Positions 10,091 to 20,786 of a DNA stretch of 64,000 bases are shown here, one piece after another. The translations under genes and the position numbers were made by a program. The stretch spans positions 5,974,538 through 6,038,537 of the forward strand of contig CM041203.1 of the NCBI GenBank assembly GCA_023078555.1, given 5' to 3'. The notes beneath the pieces are model-generated. The model ran no database searches. It saw only the letters and a list, made by a program, of their open reading frames with translations, and was not told the DNA's origin. Numbering within the stretch: position 1 is the first letter of the stretch; the number at the start of each line of letters is the position of its first letter. The DNA comes from Ulva prolifera. Its lineage: Eukaryota > Chlorophyta > Ulvophyceae > Ulvales > Ulvaceae.

Positions 10091-12419
10091 GTCGGCCGAT
10101 GTCGAGATGCAGCTCGCGCTCGCGATCTTTCACACTCAAGGCAACCCCATTCACGTGCATGTCCACGTTTACGTAGCCATGACAGCTGCTTCTTGCCACA
10201 TGGGAACGCTCTGCACGGTGGGAGTGTGTGGCAGACGCGCATGATGAGCGCCAAGGGCTGCGCCGCAGTGGATATGCTAGAGTGTATGCCGCAATCTGCT
10301 CGCCTATTGGCATGGGAGCATACCCGCGAGCATGCCCAATGAGGGCACATGACACAGAAGCGACCATTTGTTTTTCTCAAGTCAGGAGAAGGACACGGAC
10401 TGTAACCATCATCTGCGACACGTTTGATATGTATGTATGTGCATAGCTGCGGCTTGCACGGTTGGTGAGTGTGTGGTTGCATGGATGTGTTGATCGGCGT
10501 TGCGTGTCGAAGATTGCGTGGGTGTGTGATTTTCCTGTTTGTGGCCTGCGGTGCTGCCCGCCTCGCTGGCTTTGTCGTAGCAACATAGCTGCATGCCACC
10601 ACAGCTGAAGCATGTGAAAATATGCGCCTCGCGCGCTTCCCTGGCGTGACAGGTGCACATACTTTGTGTGGCGACAAAACAAGTGACAAGGCAATCTGGA
10701 CACCAATGCAGCACTGCACTGCCTATATACGGCGGCGCCAAGGACGGACTTTCCAAACAGTGGCACCAGCTTTGTGGGGTCATGCGGGAGGAGCTGCGGG
10801 GATGATGGCGGGGAGAGCCTGGCTGCCATGAGGGGTCACAGGCGCTGCCGCGGCGTTAGTGAGGTCAGCCGATTGTGCTGCAGGTGGGAATGAACCGCAG
10901 GCTCAGGTGCCAAGGGACTGCTGAAACAAGTAGTTCAGATGCTAGCGCCACAGCGGGCTGTACCTTTCAGCATTCTGCAGCTACTCTACAATTTGCTCGT
11001 CGTGCCTTCGCCCTCCACACAATCGTTCCCTATGAGCAAGCCCCAGTAACAGCCCTGGAGAGCCACCAGGCGAAAGGCTACACGTCAGCCCGTGCCACTA
11101 GAGCTGCTTGGCGAAGAGCAATCGGTGGTGAGGGTTTAAATTCAACTTTCAAGATGTATAAATGAATGCCAAGCACCGGAGCCAGGCTGTGGACTATGTT
11201 CATGCCGAACCGGCCCAGTGCACACAGAGGCGTCAAACTGGCGTGTGTACACACACGTTAGGACCTGCACATTCACCAAATACGCATATTTTTTCCACAG
11301 ACTACATGTTGAGACAAAGTGGCGTTCAAATACACATGCGCAGAACAAGCGATCGCTGATGCGAAACGGTGAACGGAACCAAGGCAATCACCCTCGTACA
11401 AACGACCATCAGGACAGCATGATTCACAGAACCAATGACACGTGTATCCTGGGCCGACATTACGCTGCACTCATCGCACGAGAGGCCGGAACATTGTACG
11501 CCTGCCAGATTTGCACACGGGGGACGCCCGTGAGTGTGGGGAATGGTTTAATCGAGATCTCTATGCGCACATGCTCCACTCGAGCTGTTTCTTCACAGCT
11601 TCGGGTACAGGAGACAGAGGCGGGCCTTGAAGACAAGTGTAGGAGGTGCGAGTCTCTTTGGCGCTTGCATGCTCTTACAATGCCGTCGCGTCTCGCGCAT
11701 GAACTCTGCAATCTAGTACAGAATTATGCGTCTTAGATAATTATGCGTAATAGATATGAAACGCTCTCCTGCCGCGGTCTCACCTGCGCAGGCCTGTGCC
11801 CCTGCAGTACTACAGTACTGCCGAACGAGGCCACTCGCCTGGCCCACGCATTGACCCCAGGTCTAGTTCATACGACAGCTGTGAATTGATAAGAACATGG
11901 GGCTGCTGGGCGTCATGTTGCTGTTGCGAACGAGGCGAATGATCTGAATACAAGCCTATCGGTGTCACGCTTTTAGTGCTCATTGTTCTGTACTCCGAAG
12001 CCAGCCTTGTCTCTTCATGACCACGACAGCGCACAGGATATGATTCGTCGACTGTTATTGCACTCGTTGAGCGCATCCTGTATGCTGCGACTGCGCTGTG
12101 TTGTCCGACCTGATATGTGCGCGTGTTGAATCGTGTGCAGCCCGGTCAGCATACCTCGGGTTAAACACATCGTAATGGCGTTGCTAAAGTGTGGCTGAAT
12201 ATCTTCGAGAGTGACGTCGGAATAGATTACTGTGCTATTGGTGAACAGCCGTTCACCCTTCTGTCGCTCAACAGGCACTGCAGACCGGGGTGGCACACTT
12301 CGGACGTCGCATGCCATACGTGTGTACAACATCATAGGTATGGACAGCACACCATCAGCACGACAGTTTGTGCGCATCGCGAAATAGCGTACCACAGATT
12401 CACTTCAGTGCACGTCCGG
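10091..12419. other. Stretch without a recognisable gene
   Basis: The sequence is mixed with short open frames on both strands and no family motif. It holds a small inverted repeat (GCAGTACT at 11804-11811 against AGTACTGC at 11814-11821) and a short direct repeat of AATTATGCGT around 11,722-11,750. I see no gene here. Confidence 0.45.
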
Positions 12420-12760
12420 CTAACGCGCAGATCGATGAGAGATGCACTCACAGCTTCCGCCGCGAATCGTCAGCTGTTTTTCGTGCTAGCTGATGCAGAT
12501 AGTTGCAAATGCGATAGCCTTACTTTGGCGTCTGGGTCACATGCTATCAAGCTTGCCGATGGCAAGGTTAAAGTATTGATAATGTGCGATGCCGAGAAGA
12601 TTTCGTCTCTCAAACATGCAGATCAGCTGATTCTTCAGGCAGGCGCAGATAGGAGTGAATCATGTTCCGCTGTTGACAGAACCCATCGTCGACGTCCGCA
12701 TACGTGAACTAACGCGACATCTCAGAGCATTCTGGACGTCTGCGTCACGTGAATGTCCAT
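12420..12760 (+). pseudogene. Coding-like fragment, possibly SKP1/BTB-fold
   Basis: One frame reads SLTLASGSHAIKLADGKVKV, then KISSLKHADQLI. After a one-base frame change near 12,655 it continues as NHVPLLTEPIVDVRIRELTRHL. The arrangement (short strand, 'DG', hydrophobic strand, a Ser-led helix, then a PL...V...L helix) loosely fits the N-terminal SKP1/BTB fold, whose members act as ubiquitin-ligase adaptors. The call is weak: no invariant residue decides it, and the piece is short and frame-broken. A second loosely similar piece lies at 27,462. Confidence 0.2.
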
Positions 12761-12991
12761 ATCTGCACTATTTAGCACCTGTGACGTGGTCAATTCCGCA
12801 GCTGCGTTCTGCAAGCGCCCACGCAATCGCCAGTCCGCGTGCATAGCCCCACCACTGCAGCCCGCCAGAGCGCGTGCCATGGTGTCTGTGGTGGCTTGAC
12901 AGGTTGCGCAGTGGTGGGGCCGCTGTGTCACCATGCTCTGCGGAGAACGCGCTGCTCTGGTGCGTATGCATGGGGACGGGCGTCGGTGAAA

Positions 12992-13013
12992 GGGGGGGGG
13001 GGGGGGGGGGGGG
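12992..13013 (+). repeat. Homopolymer run of 22 G
   Basis: There are 22 uninterrupted G residues between an A at 12991 and an A at 13014. Runs of this length can form G-quadruplexes, slip during replication and are error-prone in sequencing, so the exact count is uncertain. Confidence 0.9.
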
Positions 13014-13713
13014 AGGCGACTTCCTTCGGCGGCGGCCCGGTTGTCCCAGACCGGCATGTGCACGTTGGACCCGGGAGCGATTACGCGTGCGATGGCAGCC
13101 TGCATGCATGTATGGCTGTGTGCGCACGTCTGGGAGGGGTCGAACGCGGCAGGTAATTGCATCCGGGCGCTGTGTCTGGGCGCCTGTCTGCATGCAGCAT
13201 TGGCTGTGGCGTACATGGGACAATGGCGCAGGTGGCGTAGGTGTGGTGTCTATGTCGCGGTGCAGTGCGCGGCTTCGGCGCTCTGCTTGCCGATGTGCAC
13301 ATGACCTTGTTGCGCCGGTGCAGCACGCATGTCCTTCCGGAGGAGCCCAGTACCGATTGTCATGTCCCGGGCGGCCGAGGTGCCAGTCCTCTGCCGCTCG
13401 CGTGATGCACTGGAGACGCACAGTGTAGGCATGCATGGTGGATCAGCAAACGATGGCCGTGTCATGTCGTGCAGGTACACCCACAATAAAGCAATAAGAG
13501 AATAAGCCGCCACAACAGCATGCCGCCCGATCCACAAGCGGCCGCGGGTGCAGCCACGTGCGCGCCAACCAGCGAGGCAGGAGATCGGCAAGGGCCAGAG
13601 ACGGTCCCTGCGCCACAGGATGAGCCCGCAGCCATGCCTCAGCAGGCAGACCAAGCCGCTCACGTCATCGAACGGAACGATGATCCTTGGAGACTCAAAC
13701 GTGTGTTTCGTCT

Positions 13714-13746
13714 GCAATGGTCTCCCTTTACCAGGGAGACCATTGC
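13714..13746. other. Perfect 14-bp inverted repeat with 5-base loop
   Basis: GCAATGGTCTCCCT (13714-13727) is followed by TTACC and then its exact reverse complement (13733-13746). It would fold as a strong RNA or cruciform hairpin. It is not followed by a T-run. It lies in a gene-free stretch, so a role is unknown; a remnant of a small inverted-repeat element is possible. Confidence 0.8.
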
Positions 13747-14801
13747 TACCACTTGACGTGCACCATATATGCCAGCTTTGAGGACAATACGGCTGGCAAT
13801 GCTTGTGTGCAGCTACGGTACACGTGAATGTGTGCAGTGATAGACCATTCTTGTTTTTCTCCTGAGCGGCTTGCATTATGTGTGCAGTCAGAGCTGTCTT
13901 CGCCACCGCCACAACTTCGATGCTGGCACTTGGGTTGTCGTCGTACCAGATCCTCCAATGCTTGACGAACCCTGCCAGCGAGGAGTGCACAGCTCTTGTC
14001 GGCCATGTTCTGATTTTACTGGGAAGCTCCGGGCTGCTTTTGACAACCTCTTCAAGCTCCAACCTGCTCAGAGGCCTCCTCAGACGCAATAGCGCATCCG
14101 CGGATCCAGGCGCGGCAGTAAATGTATGTCAGAGAGAGATACCACAAAGTTCAGATGATGCACAGGTGTGAGCCTCGCTGCTTTGCCCCCCGGTAGCCAC
14201 CTGATGACTGTAGAGAGGTGCCCTCCTCCCAGGTCCACTTCCCTGGTGTACTGCAGCGCTGTGCACTTGGCAGGCTCGCCATCCACAACCCGTGAACACG
14301 CAGAATCTGATCCAGATGGAGACGTGTTGTGCAGGGCGAGAAGCATGTGCGATGCAATGCTGCAAGCGACACTGCTGGCCAGGAACCGCCTAGGGCAGTC
14401 CCGTCCACCGACACCAAGCCACAATCAAGGTCGGAGGGCAGGGACAACAAACTGGATTCTGCAGGGCCAAGCCTGCACGGACAGGAGGGGCGCACAGTTC
14501 CAGCCGGTACGGAGCCCCCACGCGCCGCCATTTCGAATGTGAATCACACGATCTCAACATCGGCAAACAAGTTCTGCCTTACGGCAGTGCTGTCTTTTGT
14601 GTCCATGCCACAGCACCTCTGTTGACATCGCTGCACCCCGGACCGCAGAGGTACTAGATGTCCGCCTGAATCGCCGTGTACCGTCATGCAGGGTCGCAGA
14701 AGCGCAGGCTGGAATCAACAGCAGATCAGGAGAGTTCGGAGCAAAATGCATCCTCAAAAAAGCAGGCTCGCTCCCTAGCGCCTGCGGTGGAAGCGACAAA
14801 G

Positions 14802-17594
14802 ATGCGCCCCTGCACCGTGGCTGCCAGCTCCCAGACCGTTGATCCGGTCTTCGCCCCCACCTTTCCGTCCGCCCCGACACAGCTGCCAGGGATTGTCACG
14901 CGCTATCGGCGAAGGAACTCTGCGCCCGCCATGCCGTTGCCTGACACAGCCAGGTCGACAGCGCCCGGCGCTGTCCTGATTTGCTCCGCAGATGCTCGTG
15001 GCGAACAGGGTGCTGCAGCAACAGCAGCAGGCAGCCTCCTCGCGACCGGCGCTGCTGCACTTGGCGCCACAGAGTCTGGTGGCGAGCAGAGCGGTTCCGC
15101 GGCAGCAGCGGGCAGCCGTCTCGCGACTGGCGCTGTCGCACTTGGCGCCACAGAGTCTGGTGGCGAGCAGAGCGGTTCCGCGGCAGCAGCGGGCAGCCGT
15201 CTCGCGCCCGGCGCTGTCGCACTTGGCGCCACAGAGTCTGGTGGCGAGCAGAGCGGTTCCGCGGCAGCAGCGGGCAGCCGTCTCGCGCCCGGCGCTGTCG
15301 CACTTGGCGCCACAGAGTCTGGTGGCGAGCAGAGCGGTTCCGCGGCAGCAGCGGGCAGCCGTCTCGCGCCCGGCGCTGTCGCACTTGGCGCCACAGAGTC
15401 TGGTGGCGAGCAGAGCGGTTCCGCGGCAGCAGCGGGCAGCCGTCTCGCGCCCGGCGCTGTCGCACTTGGCGCCACAGAGTCTGGTGGCGAGCAGAGCGGT
15501 GCCGCGGCAGCAGCAGGCAGCCTCCTCGCGACTGGCGCTGTTGTACTTGGCGCCACAGAGTCTGGTGGCGAGCAGAGCGGTGCCGCGGCAGCAGCAGGCA
15601 GCCTCCTCGCGACTGGCGCTGTTGTACTTGGCGCCACAGAGTCTGGTGGCGAGCAGAGCGGTGCCGCGGCAGCAGCAGGCAGCCTCCTCGCGACTGGCGC
15701 TGTTGTACTTGGCGCCACAGAGTCTGGTGGCGAGCAGAGCGGTGCCGCGGCAGCAGCAGGCAGCCTCCTCGCGACTGGCGCTGTTGTACTTGGCGCCACA
15801 GAGTCTGGTGGCGAGCAGAGCGGTGCCGCGGCAGCAGCAGGCAGCCTCCTCGCGACTGGCGCTGTTGTACTTGGCGCCACAGAGTCTCGTAAGGAGCAGA
15901 GCGCTGCCGCGGCAGCAGCAGGCAGCTTCCTCGCGACTGGCGCTGTTGTACTTGGCGCCACAGAGTCTGGTGGGGAGCAGAGCGCTGCCGCGGCAGCAGC
16001 AGACAGCCACCTCGCGACTGGCGCTATTGTACTTGGCGCCACAGAGTCTGGTGGCGAGCAGAGCGGTGCCGCGGTAGCAGCAGGCAGCCTCCTCGCGACT
16101 GGCGCTGTTGTACTTGGCGCCACAGAGTCTCGTAAGGAGCAGAGCGCTGCCGCGGCAGCAGCAGGCAGCTTCCTCGCGACTGGCGCTGTTGTACTTGGCG
16201 CCACAGAGTCTGGTGGGGAGCAGAGCGCTGCCGCGGCAGCAGCAGACAGCCACCTCGCGACTGGCGCTATTGTACTTGGCGCCACAGAGTCTGGTGGCGA
16301 GCAGAGCGGTGCCGCGGTAGCAGCAGGCAGCCTCCTCGCGACTGGCGCTGTTGTACTTGGCGCCACAGAGTCTCGTAAGGAGCAGAGCGCTGCCGCGGCA
16401 GCAGCAGGCAGCTTCCTCGCGACTGGAGCTGTTGTACTTGGCGCCACAGAGTCTGGTGGGGAGCAGAGCGCTGCCGCGGCAGCAGCAGACAGCCACCTCG
16501 CGACTGGCGCTATTGTACTTGGCGCCACAGAGTCTGGTGGCGAGCAGAGCGGTGCCGCGGCAGCAGCATGCAGCCTCCTCGCGCCCGGCGCTGTCGTGCT
16601 CGGCGCCGCAGAGGCTAGCAATCAGCAGAGCGCCACCGCGGCAGCAGCAGACAGCCTCCTCGCGCCCGGCGCTGCTGCACTCGGCGCCGCACCGGCCGAT
16701 GGAGAGCAGAGCGCTACCGCGGCAGCAGCATGCAGCCACCCCGTGCAAGGCAACCTGGACTCAGGTGTATCTTTGCGACAGCATGAAGTCGGTTTTGCGA
16801 GGCGCGAGTGGGCAGAATTGATTTACGCATGCGGCGCTTGTGTGGGCGCGGAGCGCTTACGAAACCGTCAAAGCTGGTCGACCATTACCTCCGCATTCTA
16901 TGTGGAAACTACGAATGTCAAGGGCCACAGTGCGACCAAGCGCAGGGAGAAACCCCATGTACGTATCCTTTTGAAGTCTGAGCGTTCATGACTTAGGTGT
17001 GAGTGTGGTAAGTCTGTGTGCGTGAATTGACCTGCATCATCTGTCGTCACCGCTAGGACACTCATTCAGCACCCAGAAATGTGATTCGTTGTAGCCAAGA
17101 TCACACAAACACTGTTCTGGGTGCATGAGCCTCACTTCTGTGTGCAGGTTCTGTATCCATCTCACCAGGCCTTCATCGATATCAGGAAAGCACTAAGCAA
17201 GGGGAACAATGCCAAATTTGGCCATCCAAATCCTGTGCGAATTACTGTGGAGGGCAAGGCCATGGCAGCATACCGCCAATACAAGGCCATTATCAGCCTA
17301 GATGTAGCTTGTGAACTGATGAATGCATCCATCACCACGGCCACAGATGTTCCGACAGATTTGTTCATTGAGTATGTTTGCACAGTCACCCAGTGGCGTT
17401 TGGGATGGGTTGGTGGGTACAGTCCCGAATCTAATGAGGGCAAGAAGCTCTCCCATTCTGCAAAGAGCCACGGGGAATTTGCAAAAAGAGTAGCAGGCCT
17501 TTTCGGGGACAGACTGCCCGCCGAGTTGCCCTTGCCTCGGGGCGGTGAGGGGGCCTCCTGGTTGTCCGCTGCAATGTGGCAGTATGTGGGGTAG
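14802..17594 (+). CDS. Two-exon gene: 27-residue Ala/Gly-rich repeat protein
   Basis: Exon 1 is 14802-16958 and exon 2 is 17148-17594, with an intron of 189 bp (GTACGT...TGTGTGCAG) that keeps phase 0 on both sides. The product would be about 867 residues. The ATG at 14802 is the first in frame; the frame is open back to 14670, and basic runs upstream (QKRR, SSKKQA) mean an upstream exon is possible. After an N-terminal part with RYRRRNSAP come about 21 tandem repeats of 27 residues (AAAAAGSLLATGAVVLGATE plus SGGEQSG), then a unique C-terminal region of about 220 residues (FARREWAELIYACGACVG; KATKRREKPH-like basic patch at the splice; DLFIEYVCTVTQWRLGWVGG). AATAAA at 17597-17602 lies just after the TAG stop. 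The repeat is not a family I know, and the C-terminal domain is unassigned. The exon junction and poly(A) signal are what favour this strand over the other open frames through the repeat. Confidence 0.58.
15000..16740 (+). repeat. 81-bp minisatellite with 243-bp higher-order unit
   Basis: The word GGCGCCACAGAGTCTGGTGG recurs every 81 bp (for example 15063 and 15144). There are about 21 copies plus degenerate ends, in blocks: five copies of the 'SRLAPGAVAL' type, five of the 'SLLATGAVVL' type, then a three-copy set (SRKEQS, DSHLATGAIV and GAAVAAGS types) repeated as a 243-bp unit about 2.7 times between 15.89 and 16.54 kb, then diverged terminal copies. The period is divisible by three and the unit has no stop in any frame, so all six frames are open for long distances. 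Confidence 0.95.
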
Positions 17595-17596
17595 GC

Positions 17597-17602
17597 AATA
17601 AA
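17597..17602 (+). promoter_or_regulatory. AATAAA polyadenylation-type signal
   Basis: A canonical AATAAA begins two bases after the TAG of the repeat-protein gene and continues into an A/T-rich run (AATAATATAAATAG), unusual in this GC-rich window. It is consistent with the 3' end of that gene, though some algae use other signals. Confidence 0.4.
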
Positions 17603-19078
17603 AATAATATAAATAGTCAAAGCGCATGTAACGCAGGAAGGTGGCATCCGGTACGAGGTAATGCCATTGTGATCGGTACAGCAAGCATGCATGCTTCACG
17701 ATGGCCACATTTCAAGTACCGTCAACATAAATTCCCTGATAAGACGCTTGCGCAGCTACAGCGTGCGCAGGGCCAGTGTGCATCCTTATCAGCGGTACAT
17801 GGCAAGCGTGCATGCTGCCGTGTGACATACCAAAGCATCTGCCGACACGGGCGGTCAGCACATGCACAAACCTGCACTTCATGCACAATGCAATATAAGC
17901 ATATCAAAACACGAGAGAGAGACCTGCCCTAGCCATACACAGGGCCACAGATGGAGCAAATCTGTGGCCATGCACGGGCAACGGTGCATGTATGGCGCGT
18001 AGCGTACAGCTGTTCTTTGAAGCCCATCTAGGATGCGCAACTGTACTACAATCTCAGTTTGTCTACGCCGCTTTGCTGATGGCGTGTCTTTCGTGCCTGC
18101 GACATAGGCCCTCGACAAGCCAGACCGCCGTGCTCAGCGGTGCAAGCTCTTGGAAGACCTCGCGACACTGAATGACGGCAGGGGAGATGATATTTTAGTA
18201 CCATTGTCGATGTCCGAGGTCGAGGCGTGGCGGACATGCGTTGAGCTAGTCAAGACCTCTGTCGACAGGGGCAAATCACCTTTGGCATCGGAGGGCTACA
18301 TGCTGATGAATGCAATGAAGGTGTGAATTATGATGCTGTGTGATCACAGCTCAATGCAACATGGTTTGCTGCAAAAGAGCCCCACAAAGGCATTCTGGTC
18401 GGTCAGCTGCTGCTTGCGCCTACTCGCGCTCGCGAGCCTCTACGGCCGGATGTTATCAGCCAGATACGTGAAAAGTGCATCATGCTACCCTCTCCCTTTG
18501 ATGCATGTTGCTGGCCAAAAGCATGGAAAAGGCATTGGTCGATCGCGATGCATCGTGAGATTCCGCTTGATTGATCGCTCCACCAGTCCTGCTATGGCTC
18601 TGATACTGAGACGTCACATTGCGATCCTACTTTCTGTATCCTCTTTCGTTGTGCGTGGTATGCTATTTGCAAAGTCCACTGCCTTTTGCCTGCCTTGCTG
18701 AGCTGCAAGCAGGGGAGCAACCATCAGCTCCAGAAAAGAGTATCTTGGGCCGCACTTCGTACGACCTGCAAGTCCAATGACTACAGACGCGTTTGTCATC
18801 ACGGCTGAGCGGGCAAGCGGTGTGACGTGCAGGCCGCAGACTATCTCCAAGACTCTCAAACAGCAGCTGCCATGTCCCGGTCTCTGTTGTTGGCGATGCT
18901 GGGCCCTCAGATTGTCCCCTGGAGACCACTGTCAAAGCTGGAGCGTGCACGTTCAGCCTGGGTGCGGCCTTCTGCTCTGTGAAGCCTTCGGAGTGTCTAC
19001 CCATGTCTAGGCAAACAGTTTCTGATCACTGCCGTCCTGACCACAGCATCATCATGAGACTGAAGCCCGAGTACGCCT
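17603..19078. other. Stretch without a recognisable gene
   Basis: Short overlapping open frames on both strands carry no family motif, and I see no repeats. The sequence is less GC-biased than its neighbours. I see nothing supportable here. Confidence 0.45.
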
Positions 19079-20041
19079 GTGTGTGCAAAGCCGCAATACA
19101 TGGGCAACTGCTTCTATCTCGACATCATGCGCTTCGAGGCTCACCTGCTTGTGAGTGACAGCGCGTCCCTCCCCCAGGTGCATCAGCTGTCTGGGCTCAC
19201 GACGACTGTCACTGCGCCCACGAAGGGTCCAGAGTCCAGCGACCTGCTTGTTCATGCTGTCAAGCAGATAACGGCACTGAAGCGCCTCCATGTCGGCGTG
19301 GATACACATGATCCTGATGTTTACGAGGCTGCTGTGCAGGTGCTGCTGCAGCTGTGCTCTGCTACTGAGCTTGTGGCGCCTACCCGCCTCGAGCTCCCCG
19401 ACAAGCTTCTGTGGGGGCGAGACCTTTTTTCGCGGTACACTGCTCGACTGGATGTTCAGATAGGAACCTCCGGCGCCTACCCGCCGGATCGCCTTGTGTT
19501 TAGACGGCGCTCTCGATGGCGGTTACGTGAAGTATCACTCCCGTAAGCAGCGTGGCCGAGCCATGCTAGGCCTTCTTGCCAACCTTGTAGCACTGCAATC
19601 GCTGAGCCTTCGTCACAACGACCTCAGGGACGACGCGCCGATGCCCATCGCACCCTTCATCTCAGCCCTTACTGGGCTGTCCATGGCAATTGCGCGACCC
19701 ACATTGGCGTTACCGACGAGCTCCTTGTTGTGGCCAGAGCCGCTGACATAGGCACAGAGGGGCTGCGGCAGCTCGATGTCGGCAGCAACCTCGTTGGACT
19801 GGAGCGCGCGGCTGAGGTGGCCGCCCTTCTGCGGCAGCTGATGACCCCGGAGGCGCTGAATCTGCGGAGCGTGTTTGACGGGCCGGGGGGCCTGCAGGAG
19901 CTGGTGCCTGCCTTGGAGGCGCCGCCGCATCTCGCACGCCTGCGGCTGCCTGTGACTGGTGACATCTTTCACTCTGGTGACACCGCGACTGTGGATGCTG
20001 AGCCGCTGCAGACCGGCCTCAAGCACATGCAGATGGACTGA
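19079..20041 (+). pseudogene. Leucine-rich-repeat protein, frame-broken copy
   Basis: Several LRR-type units are seen in order: ITALKRLHVGVD (about 19,265), LVALQSLSLRHNDL (about 19,590), GLRQLDVGSNLVGLE (about 19,760) and PEALNLRSVFDG (about 19,850), ending in LQTGLKHMQMD and a TGA at 20039-20041. These resemble the ribonuclease-inhibitor-like LRR class, which forms protein-binding solenoids. The units fall in different frames (one shift near 19,540, another near 19,700), so as written it is not one ORF. No clear GT-AG introns explain the shifts, and a pseudogene fits best. The final 240 bp recur in diverged form at 29,297-29,541, so this is a dispersed family. The true 5' end is unknown; 19079 is where coherent reading begins, not an ATG. 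Confidence 0.5.
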
Positions 20042-20786
20042 GCAAAGGTGTGTGCGAGACTTGAGTTGTGCGCGTTGAGCACTGACCTGGAACGTTTTCC
20101 CACAGACACGCATTCACTTGCCATCAGTGCTCACCCCCGTCGGAATTGTACATGAACATACAGGCTCCAGGGCTCCGTAAGTCAGCAATGCCGCACTTGA
20201 CTTGCTTGACTTGCGGCGTAGGTGTGGGGCGCTGGATGGCGTGTGGGAGATCACCACTGCTAGGAAGGTCCTTTGGCGACTCCGCTGCTGGCCACTGACG
20301 ACTCTGTGGCAATGGGGGCTTCGTCCTGGCTACACAGCTAGCGCCGCATGCGCTCTGCCAGTGGATATTGACTGATTGCGGGGGCAGGGGCAGCATTGCG
20401 GCTGACACGCATTGCTGTGTGCGTGCCGTGCTGTGTACTCCAACAGTGGCAGCCTGGCCATCATGCATGCATTGCTGTGCTGGCTCCAACAGCTGCATGT
20501 GAGGGGCGTGCCCAGCAGGCCGGCCGCCGCCACACCACTCAGGGTGCAGGTGCTCGGAAGCATCCCAGAGATTGACCATAGTTTGAGGCTCGTGGTGAGG
20601 GATGGTGCTGGACAACTTCAGGTTCCACACACACTAAAAAGCAGGCTTATTTCCGGGTCCGCCCCACTGCCGGTGGCGTGTGTAGATGACGCCACGTCCA
20701 TGTGTGACGTGCAGTCCGTTGGCCAATCGCAATCACAGGTCTGTGTATTTTGTGCATGACTGAATACGTTTCTATCTCAGAGATAC
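20042..20786. other. Stretch without a confident gene
   Basis: One + frame (20412-20759) contains a coding-like run, RVQVLGSIPEIDHSLRLVVR then DGAGQLQVP, faintly reminiscent of an OB-fold strand pattern. It is too short to call. The stretch probably also contains the left end of the retroelement, but I could not find terminal or split direct repeats by eye. Confidence 0.3.

Larger units (their letters stand above)
12761..14669. other. Gene-free stretch with homopolymer and hairpin
   Basis: No coding region is recognised. It contains a run of 22 G (12992-13013) and a perfect 14-bp-stem hairpin (13714-13746), both listed separately. The long minus-strand open frames across 12.7-14.1 kb follow GC-rich sequence and carry no motif. 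Confidence 0.45.

Noticed and set aside
9532..10719. 395-codon minus-strand ORF with a 14-residue repeat
   Set aside because: Its length comes from the 42-bp minisatellite and GC-rich antisense sequence; the opposite strand carries the filamin-like reading.
11804..11821. Inverted repeat GCAGTACT/AGTACTGC as a regulatory site
   Set aside because: The arms are only 8 bp with a 2-base loop, short enough to be expected by chance in 64 kb, and no gene is nearby.
14775..16748. Long minus-strand ORFs (657 and 572 codons) over the 81-bp repeat
   Set aside because: All six frames are open there because the unit lacks stops. Only the + frame runs on into unique coding sequence across a GT-AG intron with a poly(A) signal after it.
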